Positions 23,890 through 35,700 of a stretch of 64,000 nt of DNA are shown here, one piece after another. Under the pieces are notes generated by a model. It searched no databases and was not told the origin of the DNA. It saw only the letters and a program-made list of their open reading frames with translations. The position numbers were made by a program, and so were the translations under genes. Numbering within the stretch: the first letter of the stretch is position 1; each line of letters opens with the position of its first letter. The stretch comes from Blasia pusilla (taxonomy: Eukaryota; Marchantiophyta; Marchantiopsida; Blasiales), in contig CM114275.1 in assembly GCA_050084515.1 (NCBI GenBank), positions 24,676,001-24,740,000 on the forward strand, written 5' to 3'.

Positions 23890-24073
23890 TACAATAGATC
23901 CGAGCTCAGCAGTAGTTCCTGCAGGCTTGCGTTGTATGTTGTGTGGTTCTACTCGTGGTGCGACCACGATGCTAGTCTATGATGGATGTTCGAGAGGTTG
24001 GCATATGGCATGTCTGACGCCACCTCTCACTAAGGTTCCTCGGGGACGATGGATGTGTCCTAGATGTGCATAG
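23890..24073 (+). pseudogene. PHD finger after integrase
   Basis: The last 45 codons of the polyprotein form a Cys4-His-Cys3 PHD zinc finger: C-x2-C at 23933-23944, DGCSRGWHMAC with His and Cys at about 24002-24013, and WMCPRC at the end, preceded by LTPPLTKVPRG as in histone-tail-binding PHD fingers. The third zinc ligand is Tyr (TAT, 23978-23980) where Cys (TGT) is expected, probably a G-to-A change in this copy. PHD fingers usually read the histone H3 N-terminus. Placed after integrase, where many gypsy elements carry a chromodomain, it could guide integration to a chromatin state. That role is inference. The frame ends at TAG 24071-24073. Confidence 0.85.
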
Positions 24074-24340
24074 AGGAGATACTAGGTAGGTTTCGATTCC
24101 CACTTTTTATATGACATGGATGATAGGAAGGCGACTAACGATGGGGCCACATGAGCACCCGGCCTTTCTGCTCTTAGCGTCCTAGAGATGTATGTCGTGG
24201 TAGGTAGGGATAGATGGTTATCTGGAGTTAGAGGGACCTAACCACCAGCTATGGGGACAATTGGAGATATTTTGGTACTTCTTGTGTGTGTTCGATGACA
24301 ACAATATATGTTGTGTAACGATGTGTATGCGCACGATAGC
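24074..24340 (+). other. 3' untranslated part of the gypsy element
   Basis: Non-coding sequence between the PHD finger and the 3' terminal repeat. Its last 80 bp (24260-24336: TTGGAGATATTTTGGTACTT, then a TGTGTTCGATGACA stretch ending in GTGTATGCGCACGA) closely resemble the end of the 3' LTR (24833-24957). This part could therefore be the end of a second, truncated LTR. No polypurine tract is evident before 24341. Confidence 0.6.
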
Positions 24341-24960
24341 TGTCACGATTGTTATGATAGATCGGTGGGATCTAGCAGAGCATATGCACAAGTAGTGGAG
24401 GACAGGCCCAAGAGGTCGAGGAAAACCTGAGAGAGCAGGTTTTCCCTTTGTTTTGGCTCATTTGGAGCCATATTGAGGAACTTACTATTTTAGGTAAGTA
24501 CCATTTTGAGTATATGATCAACTTTCTATTTTTGGTAATGGCCCTTGACCTCCTACATTAGGTCATGCCAAGGAGGTGACTTGGGAGAATAGGTTACCAT
24601 GGAGAGAGTTTGGGAGAGGGGATAGATATACCTCAAGGAGAGAGAGCTTGAGAGCTCAATCTTTCTTTGTTGAACCTCTTGGCATGAGGCGGCGGAGTTA
24701 TGGTCTTGCTTGCCTTGTGTGTGCAACCAAAGCCTCTCATTAGGAGAGTGGGTTTGGTTTGACATGAGAGAGAGTGCACACCTTTGAGAGCTATGGTGTG
24801 AGATGGTGTAGAGAGAGATTGGATCTTACTTTATTGGAGATATTTTGGTACTTCTCGCCTCTGTGAATGGATGCCATGAGTAAGCATGGGATCGTGTGTG
24901 TTTGTGTGTGTGTTCGATGACAGCGATGTATGTTGTGTAGCGATGTGTATGCACACGACA
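24341..24960 (+). repeat. 3' LTR of the DNMT gypsy element
   Basis: Starts TGTCACGATTGTT and ends CACACGACA, followed by AAATT (overlapping the last A), which matches the five bases before the element. The first 493 bp match 14091-14590. The last 125 bp contain GT-rich simple sequence and a tail that is also present just upstream at 24260-24336. Confidence 0.8.
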
Positions 24961-24964
24961 AATT

Positions 24965-27900
24965 TACAAAAAAATATCATATCCAAAAATTTATGTAAGA
25001 AATTTGAAGTTAAGTGATAGCACCCGATTTCTTGATTTTGTTCTAGTGCGTCTTAACATTTGAAGTATGGACTAGACCCCTAGCTAGCTAATTACTCAAG
25101 TCCGTAAGTGCTACTTCAATTTTAATGTAGATTATAATAGTTGTGTACATGTACATCTTGTGAATAATGAATGTACTATCGTTCATCATTGGGAATGATA
25201 ATTGGCTATAGAAGAATATGGTATGCATAAAAATCGCATAATACTAAAGACTCTTATCTTAAAATCATACAATAACAACTAAGATCAAAGTTTAATTTTA
25301 CGAAATGGAGAAGAAATATTCGCTATTTGTGGCTTGTAGGATAAGATGACAGAAATGACATGGAAATGAGATCTTCATACTATGTTATATCCATGTGTAA
25401 TGCCATTTTCTTAGACATCTCCAAATTAAGCTTTGCCACTAAAGTAGGCCTAACACCATACAATTTTCTTATTCGGGCCCATGATCAACACGTTTCCATT
25501 ACAAGCTATTTTTTTAGTTATGTTTTTGTAAGGGCTTACAACCACAAAACAATGATTTTTTTGGTTAGTAGGCTACATGGTCATTGGAAGGTTTATGACA
25601 AAGGTTACCTTTGGAAATCCACATATATGTTCTTCTTGACCTGTTTTTTTTTTTCAAAGAAAAGAAGCGAGATATCCATAATAGTCATAATACATGTCTT
25701 TGGTTGGACGGAAGGTTCTCATGAAGATTATGGTGAAATTGGCTCTTAAAAAGCATACTATGGGGAAATATCCTTCGATGCGGATGAGGGAAAAAATAAT
25801 AGAGTTGATTTGCAACAACAATAGGAGCTAATTTATCAAGCATGTGCTTTTCAAGGGTGGAAATTGCACCAATTTTTGTCACAAATTTGTGAAGACGAAA
25901 GAAATTTTTTATTTCCTCTCCATATATTGATTACATGGATCATGTTTGTGGAGAATATGGGGAATAAACCCTTAACCACCTACCAACGCAAATAATTAAG
26001 CAAGAACAATGGATTTTGTGTTTTCAGTTGTGATTTTTCCATCTTAAGAAAACAATTGATTATGATTAAATAGAATTTGGAATTTTATATAAATTTTATT
26101 CCATTTGATACATATGTTCCATATATTGGATGAGACAAAAATAGGAACAATCGTCTACCCAAAGAAATAGAAAATTGAGCTTGACACGTTGTAGATGCAC
26201 ATGCCTCCTTCACATCTATGCTTACATGTGGCTAAGTGGGCAGATTGCTTGTTGCAACTCAAGATGGACGGTGCCGCTTGATCAACTGTAACATCGATGT
26301 CATCAATTATAGATGAGTTTGGTGATTTAGATTAAACCACCCTCCTATAGAATCCCTATGGATATTTTCTAGGGCCTCTAACCATGCATACAATCCGTAG
26401 ATATCTCTATGAACTCGGCGTCAAGTCCCACATTGACCTTGATGTCTCCGATCCTCATCCTCACCAATCTTCAAGAAGGATTCACTAGTTTCTTCTTATA
26501 AAAATTACTCTTTTCCCTCATAGCTTAAAGAGGGAGATCCACTCCGGGTGTGACACCTCATTGAATGTTTGATCCTCCTCCACACCCTTTTCCTCACTTA
26601 ATTGGGTATGAAGTAGAATGCTACCACATACAATTCAACGCTAGCCCCAAACATGGAAAATAACTTAGTTTGTATGATTACAGACACGATCATAAAGAGA
26701 ATGTAACTAGAAGGGTTTCACAAATATACCAACATCAATAGGATATCCCAATCGTAAGCACCTACTCGAGCATCCTCCTACCATGCCAACCATTATCCAT
26801 CATGATGATGTTTGGGTAAATTTCATATCAAACATATTGTAAAGATTCATTGTAGGACACATGTGAAAGTTAATGTAAATGTAATTGAAATATCCAAATA
26901 TTATATAATAAAGGTTTAATTTACTCATGAAAGAATCTCTCATAATATAGAATGCATTTGGGTAAGAGTCACCTCAAAGTTGTCTTATCCATGAAGGCCT
27001 ATCCCCTCGCCTCTCCCAAACCTAGTAGTACTGCTTCTTCATAGATCTTTTTCGACCTTTCTCTTGTTCCACTCCCCACCATGTGTGAAAACTAGAAGAA
27101 AGAAAGATTCTAGAGATTGGAAGAGAAGAAAAATAAATAGGTTTTGTAGTCCTCTATCTAGAAATGACCCAAAAGAAGCATGAAACCCCAAAAGACATAA
27201 GATGGAAAGATGGAAAATAAGTTGACTTTTGATTATTATGAGTACATTCAAAATCTTGTTGCAAGTAATTCTTGCAAGTTTCGTGTGAGTTCTCTACGAG
27301 TATATTATTGTGATCATATGTCAATACACAGACTAAAAAAAAAAACTAAATTTTTTTACATGTCTATAATTGCATTGTGGATCTTGGGACTCCCACGTTT
27401 TTTACACTTGCAAAAAAATCCATCCTCATAAAGCAGTGATCAGTCAAATCTACACTACTAGCATAATCTACACCAAACAAATATACTCAAAAAACTAGTT
27501 TTGAAGTAGTGGAAAATGCCAAAAAAATGTTCCTAAAATAGTGATATCTTGACACTTCTCCAAACTTCGTGAACATATGTCCACTTAGTAGGTTACAAAA
27601 TGTAGACAATTTATCTAGTCCAATCTTAGAGAGGAAGGTTTAAGGGTAAGTAAAGAGAGAAGAAGTTAATTTCTACACGTTCAACCCTTAGACATTAAGG
27701 GAAAAAAAAAAGCTTGAAGCATCATTAATCTTATCTATTGACACTGCTAATGAAAAGTGCCCATTTCGCGTTTTTATTGAAGTGTTTTTTTATGGATGAT
27801 ACGAGTTATATGAATATGCCAAGAACCCCTTTTCACAAACAAAATAGGATTATTTTGGTTATATTAGCACCTAACACTTATAACATGTTGACCAAAATAA

Positions 27901-28580
27901 TGATTTAATCTTTTTACCCAAAAAACCTCTCTTATTTATTAAGAATATTACTAAATAATGAAGAATATGGATTCATTATCATGGATGGATGGACCACGAT
28001 GGAAGTTGTCTTAAAGAGAAACTAGGATTTTCTTAGCATATTGATATCTTGAGAGACAAAAGGAGGGTTACATTATGACCATGAAGTTAAACTATATACA
28101 TTAAAAATAATGATAATTTGTTTCTAGCTCTTTTCCCCCTTTCATATGAGTTGTTCCATGTTATACTTTTGGAGGATGGTATTTATCTGGAGGAAAAGGG
28201 ACCTTTGGATGTTGCCCTAAAGAAGGTATTGAGATTAGTATTCACTTTTATCCTCTTCATGCTACTTAAAATGACATGGACTATGGAAGAAGTTTTTCAT
28301 GTTGATGGATTATGATATTGAATGATGTAAGTGAAATATTCTGAGAGAAGGGGAATCATATGAGAAATATAAAGTCGTAGAATGATATTACTTATATTCT
28401 ATTTTTGGATCTCCAAAGTCTTAATACAACTTCATTAAGGAATTCTTATTCTATGCTTGTTGAATATAAGGTTAGAAATATTTCAAATATAAAAGAATTT
28501 CAAGAATCTTGATGAGAAGTATCTAGACATTCATTTTCAAATGGAGATGGATTCGAGAAGTCAAGTTATCTTTGATTATT
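24965..28580. other. AT-rich gene-free stretch
   Basis: Only short frames without recognisable domains. The longest, 25360-25749 plus (129 codons), is hydrophobic and AT-driven. I see no gene here. The part after 28100 may include decayed N-terminal sequence of the copia remnant, but nothing is identifiable. Confidence 0.45.
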
Positions 28581-28599
28581 TTGATGGCTTCCCATAACA

Positions 28600-30210
28600 A
28601 CATGGTAATAGAAAGAAAATTACTTGCAATTATACTTTAGAGCAAAACATAATAGTAGAGAGGAAGAATCGACATACAATAAAAATAGGTCGGGCTATGT
28701 TGATTGAGAAAAAATTGCATAATGTGTATTTGGTAGTAAAATTTGCATTTGTAATATATTTGATCAATAGAACATCAATAACAACAATGCATATGGAGAT
28801 TCCAAGGAACATCTTCATAAGAAACAAGAATGACCTCTCATTTTTCAAGATATTTGGTACTATATACATATTGTTCATATTCTAAATGAGAAACACACAA
28901 AGTTAGATAGAAAAGCATAAAAACGTGTCTTCTTAGGGTATGATACAGATTCAAAGGATTATGGATGTTATAATCCTTCCCTAAGAAATTTTATATTAGT
29001 GGAGATACGTGTCCACTGAAATTAAATCTGATATGAGAAACCAAATTCGGCTTAGATTCTTATTAGACCAAGGATCATCATCCAAAAACAACATAAAAAA
29101 GCCAAGAGTGACGATCAACTCTCATCAATTTGGTAATCCATGGTATAGAAGGTTGAGATTAGAAGTGATTTCATCAAGTCAGAGGATATTTCGAGAGGTG
29201 ATAGAGCAGAGGAGTTTAGTTCTCATGTGACTTCCATACTTTGAGCATTGAACAATGTAAGACATGATGTGGAGAGATTGATGAATAATGGATTCTTGGC
29301 TATTCACCATGCATATATAATGCATATTCTTTTAACTATAGGAGTTGAGCACTCTAGCTTGAAGAGATAAATAAAAATTCCAAAGTGGAGTGAATCTATC
29401 AATATCGATCTCATAAGTATGGAGAAGTAGCAAATATGGGAGGTGGTTGACCTTCCATAAGGTAAGAAGGCGATTAGATGAAGACATGTATTCAAGGTGA
29501 AGAAAAATTTTAGATGGTAGTGTTTGTAGATACAAGGCCAGGTCAACAACCAAGGAATATGTATAAAATTTTGGACACGACTAGAAAAAGATATTTAGTT
29601 TCGCAACCAAGATGACTACAATCAAAACGTTTGTAGCATCGACAACTAAGGAACCTTGGTGAATGCATCATGTGGAGTGCAAGAATGTATTTTTCAATGG
29701 AACTTTGGAGAAGGCAATCTACATAGTCGAGTCCCCTTGATATAAGCCATAGAAGGATAATGTTTATTATCCTTCTATGGTAAGAAAATTTAGAAGGAAG
29801 TATCTTAATGATTTCAAACTAGCTCCAAATGTAGACTTCCTCCTCCAAAAAAGCAACCTTGAAGGCTCTAAAGATCGATCATCGCTTACTTGGACTTTTA
29901 GCGTGCCCAAATAAAGAGGTTCTTGGCTTATAGGACCCTGGTTAATTGATTTCGCTAGAAGAATCACCAGTAAGAACATGTCATTTTACTTGGATGTTGA
30001 CACGAAAGGTGCTTAGGGGGTCATTGTTTTTATTTAAAATTTTTAGAATCTCAAATCTAAAAATTAAGATAGTTCTAATGAAACAATGGCATCTCAAGAA
30101 CCAATCCCTACTATGAAAATAAAAAATAGCTATTATTGCACTTGGAAGATTTGTTGGAGATAGTTTAGAGTGAAGCATTGTTGTTAATTTGCTCACGTTG
30201 ATCATTTTCA
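28600..30210 (+). pseudogene. Ty1/copia pol remnant (integrase end, RT, decayed RNase H)
   Basis: A heavily decayed copia polyprotein. Integrase C-terminal half: VERKNRHTIKIGRAMLIEKK (about 28655-28715), YLINRTSITT, and PRNIFI...DLSFFKIFG. The integrase-RT linker follows at 29009-29230. RT entry at 29430-29520 reads IWEVVDLP-GKK, then a VFKVKKN type block (R/K-W-x-YKVK in the family). The RT core at about 29655-29735 reads VECKNVFFNGTLEKAIYIV, equivalent to the usual D-V-K-N-A-F-L-N-G block but with Asp replaced by Glu. Integrase before RT is the copia order. Stops and frameshifts occur every few dozen codons. No LTRs were located. RNase H after 29950 is barely recognisable. Confidence 0.8.
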
Positions 30211-32521
30211 ATCCTTAGAAAAAACTAAATATGCTATTCCTTGAAAATAAATGACGTAAAAGAACTAAGGCCCGAATGGAAATAAATCCATCAATACGAG
30301 GGGGAGGGGATTGTCTATTCAAACCCTTCATTTGCATGCCACGTGGAAAATCGAAAAGTGGGGAGTTATCTCCAACATAAAATTATTAGCATACTCACCT
30401 TTTAAAACCTAAAAATATGAATTTAATATAATATAAATTATTTGAAAATATTCTTCATTTTGAATCCCTTAAAAACTATTAATTCAATATAATATTATCC
30501 GTGCAACGCGCACTTTACCGGTAAAAGAGAAGTAAAAACCCCGATCCGGATGACACCAGCTCGGAGAGGAGCTTACTTGATTCGGAAGTAACAGCGCACG
30601 CGAGCTTTATCGAGTTCGGGCGTTCGTTCGCGTCGTAGTCCAAAGGACAAGTGCCAGCACTTATGGAACTGGAGTTCGAGAATCGAGATCCAGCCTACCT
30701 ATGCTACAAGTGTAGAGCGCATAGATTTCGAGAAACGTACGGTGGATTTTCTCGCCGAGTACAACGACAACTGCGGGTTCCCACAAAGATTTTAAGGAAG
30801 CAAGGCCGGAAAGCGGAAATCAAACCCCGGCAGGCATTTCGTTTTGAGGGGATGAAGATAACGATGTGTAGGGCGACAAATCGTCTCTAGGGTGGAGTTT
30901 TACTAATTTTGCGAGAAGCGTTGTTATGTAGTATGTATGTACCCTTTTTTCAAGGATTTAACATCTCAACTGCACGTCACTTTGGAAGCGCAATTTATGC
31001 TAAGGGTTCGTATTTTGAATTAGCTCATGAGAGCAAAACGCTCGGTCGCCAAAGAGATGTCCCATAACTCTAAGGATCACATCACAACTTTTGGACAAAG
31101 AGACTGAAGCGTTGCTAATTGTCCGTCTTTCCGTCCTCATCGTTAGCGAAAGAGGTGGAATCTAATGAGGAATAAATACTTGTTCTTCTGTGGTTTTTAA
31201 ATTTTTTAATTTCGCCTATGGGGCATCCCTTTAGCCGCCTCCCCCTCTGAATTCCTCCACCGGCGCGTCGCCAGCGGAGGCTGTGACGCGCCCGCCTGAT
31301 TGATTGATTGATTGATCGCTAGTCATCAGTCTCGCCTCCGCTTTTCATGAAGCGAATTGCGCTGGATGTCGCACTTGACCGATTCAACAAGGAGAGCTCG
31401 AGCAATTTCGCGCACGATGGTGCATATGTGCATTGATATGCGGGAGAGAAAAGAGAGGTCTAATGGAGGAACTGGCATGAGGGAAGACAAGGGGAGGGAA
31501 TTTAAATGCGAGGAAAGCAGAGGAGTTTGTTCAGTGTCAGTGTGGTGATATAGGGGCCCGCCATGCCAGGCAGATGACGACAGAGCCGTGTATGTGTGTG
31601 GGGCGGATGCGATCTTGCGTGGTTCACCACTGGGGAAAGTCTCACCAGTTCTCGGTATATACTTCGCCGGTGAAAATATTGTAATTGGTAGACACATAGC
31701 CTGCGCGTAGCGCTCCAAACTTTTCTGCGGTGGCACGACCTGGCCGAAGGGGAAGTATCAGAAACTGGACAAGCGACTCGGACTGGTTGCAAAGTGCGAA
31801 GTCCGCCGTGAGAGAAGTGTTCGTTGTGGCTGCTGTTGAGACGGGCGTAAGCCTTTTCGGTGTTCTGATCACCACCCGTGGTGAATCGGGGTGACTTTTT
31901 GCGACAGCCATTCAGTGAGGCAGCTGTGAATGATATCGAGATACTCTCTTTGTGGTCCATCAATGAGATCTAATCTTATTGTATAAATTTGCAAGTCATC
32001 CTGCGAAATTCTTCCAATCTTTCCAAACCTGATTGATTGGTGACGGGAGTTTTCTTGCATGCCGATGAGAAGTGCAGGGGGGCTTGGCATGCCCCATTCC
32101 TGTTCTCGAGATACTGCCTTACGCTCGTCTCTCCGTGCATTTCTTGACCCCTGCGTCCAGTGCGGACTGGATCCGGTTGCGATTAACTTGCTAACGTCAA
32201 TTGGTCATTGCCTTCTCATCGTCGCCTACATTTTCCTCGCTCTGAAGTCCGCGGAGAGCTGTGCAATTGACAACTCTTGCCAGAGCTTGACAAAATTTGG
32301 CATTGACGGTGCTTTAGGTCTAGATTGCCGCTTCACAAAGGAATAAGTTGCCCGCGTTAAATGAATTCTCGGCAGCGATATCGTCTTTACACTGTTAGTC
32401 ATCCTTCCCCTTTCTCCTTGCTCCCTCGAATCATCACACTGCGTGTTTTTGTAAATCAATCCGTGGAACTCAGCTCGTGTTATTGTTGGAAGTGGTTTCC
32501 TGGAAATCTGACCCGACAGTT

Positions 32522-32581
<60 letters not shown>

Positions 32582-32763
32582 CAGAGATGTCGCGGTAATT
32601 GTTCGGGACGTGGTTTGTTCGTACTACTCGTATAAGCAGAGAGGACGCGACGACTCGCGTAAAACTTTTGCCTCATAATCTTCCAAGAAAGATCGTATTC
32701 AAATCCGATTCGTTGCAGTAAGTTAACTAGGGACCTGATCAACTTGATGCAGTGATAGGAGTC
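30211..32763. other. Intergenic DNA and probable upstream region of the MRS2 gene
   Basis: Composition becomes GC-richer from about 30500. A plus frame at 30651-30890 (about 79 codons, basic, with C-x2-C) and minus frames at 31326-31963 have no recognisable domain. A (TGAT)n run lies near 31294-31315 and a GA tract at 32521-32575. The bases TTGATGCAG just before 32752 look like a splice acceptor, so a 5'-UTR intron may end there. This is likely promoter and leader sequence for the transporter. Confidence 0.45.
32521..32575. repeat. (GA)n microsatellite upstream of the MRS2 gene
   Basis: About 26 GA units with one interruption, about 190 bp before the chosen start codon. It could lie in the promoter, the 5' leader or a leader intron. 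GA tracts are frequent in plant promoters. Confidence 0.95.
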
Positions 32764-35700
32764 ATGCCGAACGTGTTAGTTATACCGGACCAAAATCTCG
32801 AAAAAAAAAAGGTAGCGTCCCGTAGCTGGCTGCTTCTGGACGTGAATGGGGAGTCAATGACATTGGAAGTCGACAAGTACGCCATCATGCATAGAGTTGG
32901 GATTCATGCACGAGATCTTCGCATCCTTGATCCATTATTATCGTATCCATCCACGATATTGGGACGAGAGCGGGCAATAGTTCTCAATCTCGAAGTGAGT
33001 ATAGCTCCAAATTTGCTTAGTGTATGTAAATCCTAGATCCATATCAACTGTGACCATGATTTTTTGAGTGCTACTACTTTCTTCTCAAGTGTTCGACCTG
33101 TGATTGACCTGTTGCGCGTAAGGGATGTGGATTTCTCTGTCTGGGAGGTATGTCGGGAGTAAAAAACCTTTGAAATCGGGTGGATACTTCTACACCCTCT
33201 CGTACATTAAAGTGGGACGTCTTAGTAAGTCAAGTTTTGTGCTGATGATATGATAGCTATGCACTCAAATGTACCAGAAAGCTGGGAAACTGTCGTGAAG
33301 TCGCGCAGTGTATACCCCACTGTTATCGCTGAAGGCCCCTGGAAATCTGTAGTATTTCAAGCAATAGTAAGTAAGTGACTCACGGGCGAATCGACCAAAC
33401 TGTATCCAACAATGCTCAGGGCATCAAACATATTCCTAGAACTTTCTGGAAGGGTTTACATCTACGGTTTGCAAGAGCGACTTCTTTTCTATTGAGGGGG
33501 AGGTGAGGGGTCCTGAGAAGAGATTCATGACTTGATTATAATCTAAAACTAGAGCTGCCATGAAACCCGTGCCCTCCCTCATTTGAGGAGTTCGGCGCTG
33601 CTGTTGGATTGGAACGTCAGTAAAGATTACTCATCACTTTAACAAGCGTTTCTGTGTCACAATCACCGCCTTATGTTTGATTCTGTGATTTCCAGCTATG
33701 TGAGTGACAAGGTTGCTTCAAGATTGTCCTACTCTGATCTTCCTTTTCTATCTTTCCTCGGACTGACATTTCGAAATTCTATGTTAAATGCAGCACATCA
33801 AGGCTATCATAACTGCAGATGAGGTACTGTGATTCTGTGGGTTCCTGCTTTAATTTCTCTCAGATAGTTGTGTCACGAAGACAATTGCAACTCACATTCA
33901 GAGTCTATCTAGAGAGTATGGGTTTTGAGCATTCAATTTTTTCATGCAGGTCTTGTTGCGAAACCCCACAGACGAATTTGTGATCCCCATTGTAGAAGAG
34001 TTAAGGCGGAGATTGCCTCCTAGAAGTGGGAGAAGACCCATGAATGCGTCTGCACTTGCTGGATATAACGACAGCAATGACAAGACTGAAACTCATGGTG
34101 GATTATCATGGGATCCGCAGAATGAGAATCGAGATGATGGTGAGGGTGAGTCGCATGAGGGTTTGGTGTCTGCTGAGAAGCAAACATTCTAATGCTTTAA
34201 TGTGGTTTGTGACCTTGCTTATTTACTTGTCTGACTTCCCACTATTTTCTCCAATTTGTCAGTCCCACCATTTGAATTCCGGGCTTTGGAAGTTGCACTT
34301 GAAGCCATTTGCAGCTTTTTGGATGCCCGAACAACTGAGCTGGAAAGCAGTGCGTATCCTGCTCTTGACGAATTGACTAAAAAGGTAGGACAGGTTATCG
34401 TTGGTGAATGATAGTGGAGGTGTCCAATTTGAACATATCAGATTGCCTACTCATGTACAGAAATAGAGTAGTGCATGTCTGATATTCAAGTTTGAGCATC
34501 TACATCAGCCTGTAGACTTGAATCGGGCTGATTTTGCAAACTGGAGTTAGAAGGTCTCTCTTTTCTCGAAGGTTTTGGACTTCTCTATGCATGATGATTC
34601 TGAAGTCAATCTTCCTGTCCACAGATTAGTAGTCGTAATCTTGACCGCGTCAGGAAGTTGAAGAGTGGTATGACCAGACTAACAGCTCGAATTCAAAAGG
34701 TAAGCGAAGATTTACTGAGGATATGCTTCTGAGCCATAACTTCCATCATACAATCAACCCTGAATGTTCATTTATGATATAATTTAAGTCAGCCCTATCC
34801 AATTTCATGGATCTGCTTTGCATGAGAGGTTTAAATACCAACGAGTGTTAATGCTCTATGATTTGTGATTGCAGGTCAGAGATGAGCTGGAACAATTGCT
34901 GGATGATGACGGGGATATGGCTGATCTTTTTTTAACAAGGAAGATGAATGGTTCTGGTTCCCCCAATGCACAATCAGTGGTACCGCCAGGCTGGGTGCCT
35001 GCATCCCCAACCATTGGATCTCGTATATCTCGTGCCAGCAGGGCAAGTACTGTCACATCCTATAATCATGGGTCGGATGACGTCGAAGAAGTCGAAATGC
35101 TGTTAGAGGTATGTTATGGCACTGCCCACTTAAACTCTTTGGCACTACAATCGACCATGTTTATCTGATTTCAGTTACTCATGGTAGAAATGATAGTGGG
35201 CATAATCAACCAGGCGTCAACCAAAATATCTCGTGGAAAGTTCTGATGACTTGCTTGCAGTGTGAGTATGTCCTCTTGGGCTATGATAGTGCTTCAATCA
35301 GAGCTTATGAATGCAGACGTGTGCAGTTTTTGGAACTGTAGTCCATTGAGATGATGACTTAAGTAGTACTTGTTTCTTTTTCTTACTGTGCACCTGTATA
35401 CGTTTTCTTGCTTTCAGGCCTACTTTATGCAGATTGACAGCACCCTGAACAAAGTTACTACAGTTACGTGTATGATCTGGCCATTCCCCAGACTCCTTAT
35501 TAATCAGGAATTCCTTATGAGCAGATTACTTGCTTGCTGACGTCTTGTATACATCAATACTGAGCTGATTATCTTCCCTTCTTGGTGCAGCTTCGGGAGT
35601 ACATTGATGACACAGAGGATTATATTAACATTCAGGTTTGTGAGTCTAAATCTCTAATTGATTGTCCTCCATCTTTAGCTAGGTTACTGAAAGTTCAAAG

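Larger units (their letters stand above)
14086..24964 (+). mobile_element. Ty3/gypsy LTR retrotransposon carrying DNA methyltransferase and PHD finger
   Basis: The element spans about 14091-24960. The five bases AAATT stand directly before it (14086-14090) and again at 24960-24964, sharing the last A with the element's end, as expected for a 5-bp target duplication. The terminal sequence at 14091-14590 is repeated at 24341-24833 (TNTCACGATTGTTANGATAG at the start). Coding order on the plus strand is gag with zinc knuckles, aspartic protease, C5-cytosine DNA methyltransferase, reverse transcriptase, RNase H, HHCC integrase, PHD finger. RT-RH before integrase places it in Ty3/gypsy. A solo LTR of another family is inserted at 15978-16981. 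I found no clear tRNA primer site or polypurine tract. Stops and frameshifts in nearly every domain show this copy is non-autonomous. Confidence 0.9.
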
